Source of the DNA: Chloroflexota bacterium
GTDB lineage: Bacteria > Chloroflexota > UBA6077
Length of the DNA: 5,445 nucleotides
NCBI GenBank assembly: GCA_021806765.1
Contig: JAJZQR010000341.1
Coordinates: forward strand, 1 to 5,445
Reading direction: 5' to 3'
Shown: positions 4,705 to 5,445 of the stretch, in pieces
Layout: every line of letters begins with the position of its first letter
Position numbering within the stretch: the stretch's first letter is position 1
Position numbers and translations under genes: made by a program
The notes under the pieces: generated by a model
Database searches by the model: none
What the model saw: only the letters and a program-made list of their open reading frames with translations
Told to the model about the DNA's origin: nothing

Positions 4705-5337
4705 ATGTGGCGCAACGTCAACCGGAGATGGTTCCTCTTGGGGTTTGCTGGGCTGGCGCTGGTTGTGGGGGTGTTGACAGCCAGCGCAGTGATCGGCGCC
4801 GATCCCCGGCAGGAGCTCCTGGTTAAGATGGCTCGCTGGGCTCCCGACGACCCCGAGGTCGTGGCGCTGGTCGATGGAGTACCGGTCCTGCGCGTGGAGA
4901 TACGTATTGGCATGCTGGGTGCCAAGGCCGAGAATCCGCAGTTGACCGACGAGGATGCCAGGAGACAAGCGTTCAGGAAGTACGCCGCCACTGCGGCCGC
5001 ACGGGCCGAGGCGAAGCGACGGGGCATTCAGGCCACTAGACAGGAGGCTGAGGAATTCACCCAGAAGCAGCGACAGCTCTCTAGTCAGGACCCCAACGCC
5101 AGGCAGCTGCGTCTCGAGGACATGAAGTCCCGCGGTCTGTCCGAAGAGGAATACTGGGCGCAGATGGTGGACGCGTATGCGGAGGTGCTGACCTACTCGA
5201 AACTGATGGCCCAGGTCCAGAACGAACTTCCACCCTCAGCGACACCCGAAGAGCGGGGAGATTACTGGATGAAGTACCAGGAGAGCCTGCTCGCTAAAGC
5301 CAAGATCGAGTACAAGGACAAGAGCTTCCAACAGTAG
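4705..5337 (+). CDS. SurA N-terminal domain-like exported chaperone/foldase without PPIase domain
   Basis: A 210-residue protein. ATG 4705 is chosen because GGGAGGG (4692-4698) lies 6 bases upstream; an in-frame ATG at 4690 overlaps that SD. Residues 6-13 read NRRWFLLG, close to the twin-arginine consensus RRxFL, before a hydrophobic segment at 10-31 ending SAVIGADP: a signal peptide or membrane anchor, with no lipobox Cys. EVVALVDGVPVLRVEI (51-66) is the strand-turn-strand opening of SurA/PrsA-type N-domains (consensus VA.VNG.PI). The rest is helical and charged: TDEDARRQAFRKY, then QEAEEFTQKQRQLS and LSEEEYWAQMVDAYAE, as in the peptide-binding helices of that family. No parvulin domain is present, since the protein ends at 210. 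By family knowledge such domains hold unfolded exported proteins outside the cytoplasm. Its likely clients are its neighbours, the lipoprotein and CARDB protein; this is inference. The gene is last in the series, before a strong hairpin. Confidence 0.8.
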   Translation: MWRNVNRRWFLLGFAGLALVVGVLTASAVIGADPRQELLVKMARWAPDDPEVVALVDGVPVLRVEIRIGMLGAKAENPQLTDEDARRQAFRKYAATAAARAEAKRRGIQATRQEAEEFTQKQRQLSSQDPNARQLRLEDMKSRGLSEEEYWAQMVDAYAEVLTYSKLMAQVQNELPPSATPEERGDYWMKYQESLLAKAKIEYKDKSFQQ

Positions 5338-5344
5338 TGGCACC

Positions 5345-5374
5345 AGGGGGTAGAGGAGAAGACCTCCACCCCCT
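5345..5374 (+). terminator. Strong GC-rich hairpin, probable terminator between convergent genes
   Basis: AGGGGGT (5345-5351) pairs with ACCCCCT (5368-5374); after one A-C mismatch, GAGG (5353-5356) pairs with CCTC (5363-5366) around AGAAGA. It starts 8 bases after the SurA-like stop. The following TTT (5380-5382) is a weak T-tract, so efficiency is uncertain. Placed between convergent genes it could serve both. Confidence 0.6.
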
Positions 5375-5393
5375 CGCGCTTTCGGTTCGCTCC

Positions 5394-5445
5394 TCACTTG
5401 ATGGCTATCACCCTGCCTTCTGCCCTCCGCTTCCAATCCTCCGGC
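5394..5445 (-). CDS. C-terminal end of a convergent gene (partial), product unknown
   Basis: On the minus strand a frame enters from the right edge and ends at TGA 5396-5394, giving 16 visible residues, PEDWKRRAEGRVIAIK. The residue mix looks like genuine protein, and the stop lies 19 bases from a terminator-like hairpin, as expected for a convergent gene. Sixteen residues are too few to name a family, and the frame could be open by chance. Confidence 0.4.
   Translation of the reverse strand, partial: PEDWKRRAEGRVIAIK

Noticed and set aside
5236..5436. Minus-strand 66-codon reading over the SurA-like 3' end
   Set aside because: It spans the terminator hairpin and antisense of a real gene; the other minus frame ending at 5394 looks more protein-like.

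Overview
The window comes from a GC-rich bacterium that initiates genes at strong Shine-Dalgarno (SD) sequences and often uses GTG or TTG starts. Lineage cannot be fixed from sequence alone. The mix of a subtilase-type prodomain lipoprotein, a CARDB surface protein, a SurA-like foldase and a small GerE/LuxR regulator would fit Chloroflexota or a GC-rich Gram-positive; this is a low-confidence inference.

Layout: (1) Bases 1-218, minus strand: the 5' end of glmU, running off the left edge, with a good sigma70-type promoter at 260-288. (2) Bases 219-563: divergent intergenic region, no gene, holding the glmU promoter and an outward plus-strand promoter at 496-524. (3) Bases 564-1473: two small multi-pass membrane proteins in tandem. 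They align to each other without gaps at a constant offset of 10 residues, so they are probably ancient duplicates. A perfect 11-bp hairpin lies between them. (4) Bases 1474-1665: intergenic, with hairpins and a candidate promoter. (5) Bases 1666-1986: a stand-alone LuxR/GerE-type DNA-binding protein. (6) Bases 2120-2938: a lipoprotein made of two repeats like the N-terminal prodomain of secreted S8 (subtilisin-like) proteases, with no catalytic domain. (7) Bases 3066-4646: a secreted protein with a Pro/Ala-rich linker, two CARDB-type beta-sandwich repeats and an unrecognised C-terminal domain. (8) Bases 4705-5337: a membrane-anchored or exported SurA-N-like protein with no PPIase domain. (9) Bases 5345-5374: a strong hairpin, followed by the probable C-terminus of a convergent minus-strand gene.

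The three plus-strand genes from 2120 to 5337 all encode exported proteins and are closely spaced. They may form one envelope module: a prodomain-like binding or inhibitor lipoprotein, a CARDB surface protein and a foldase, possibly controlled by the upstream GerE-like regulator. This functional link is inference from proximity only. Several leaders contain competing or SD-covering hairpins, which are the main unexplained nucleic-acid signals here.
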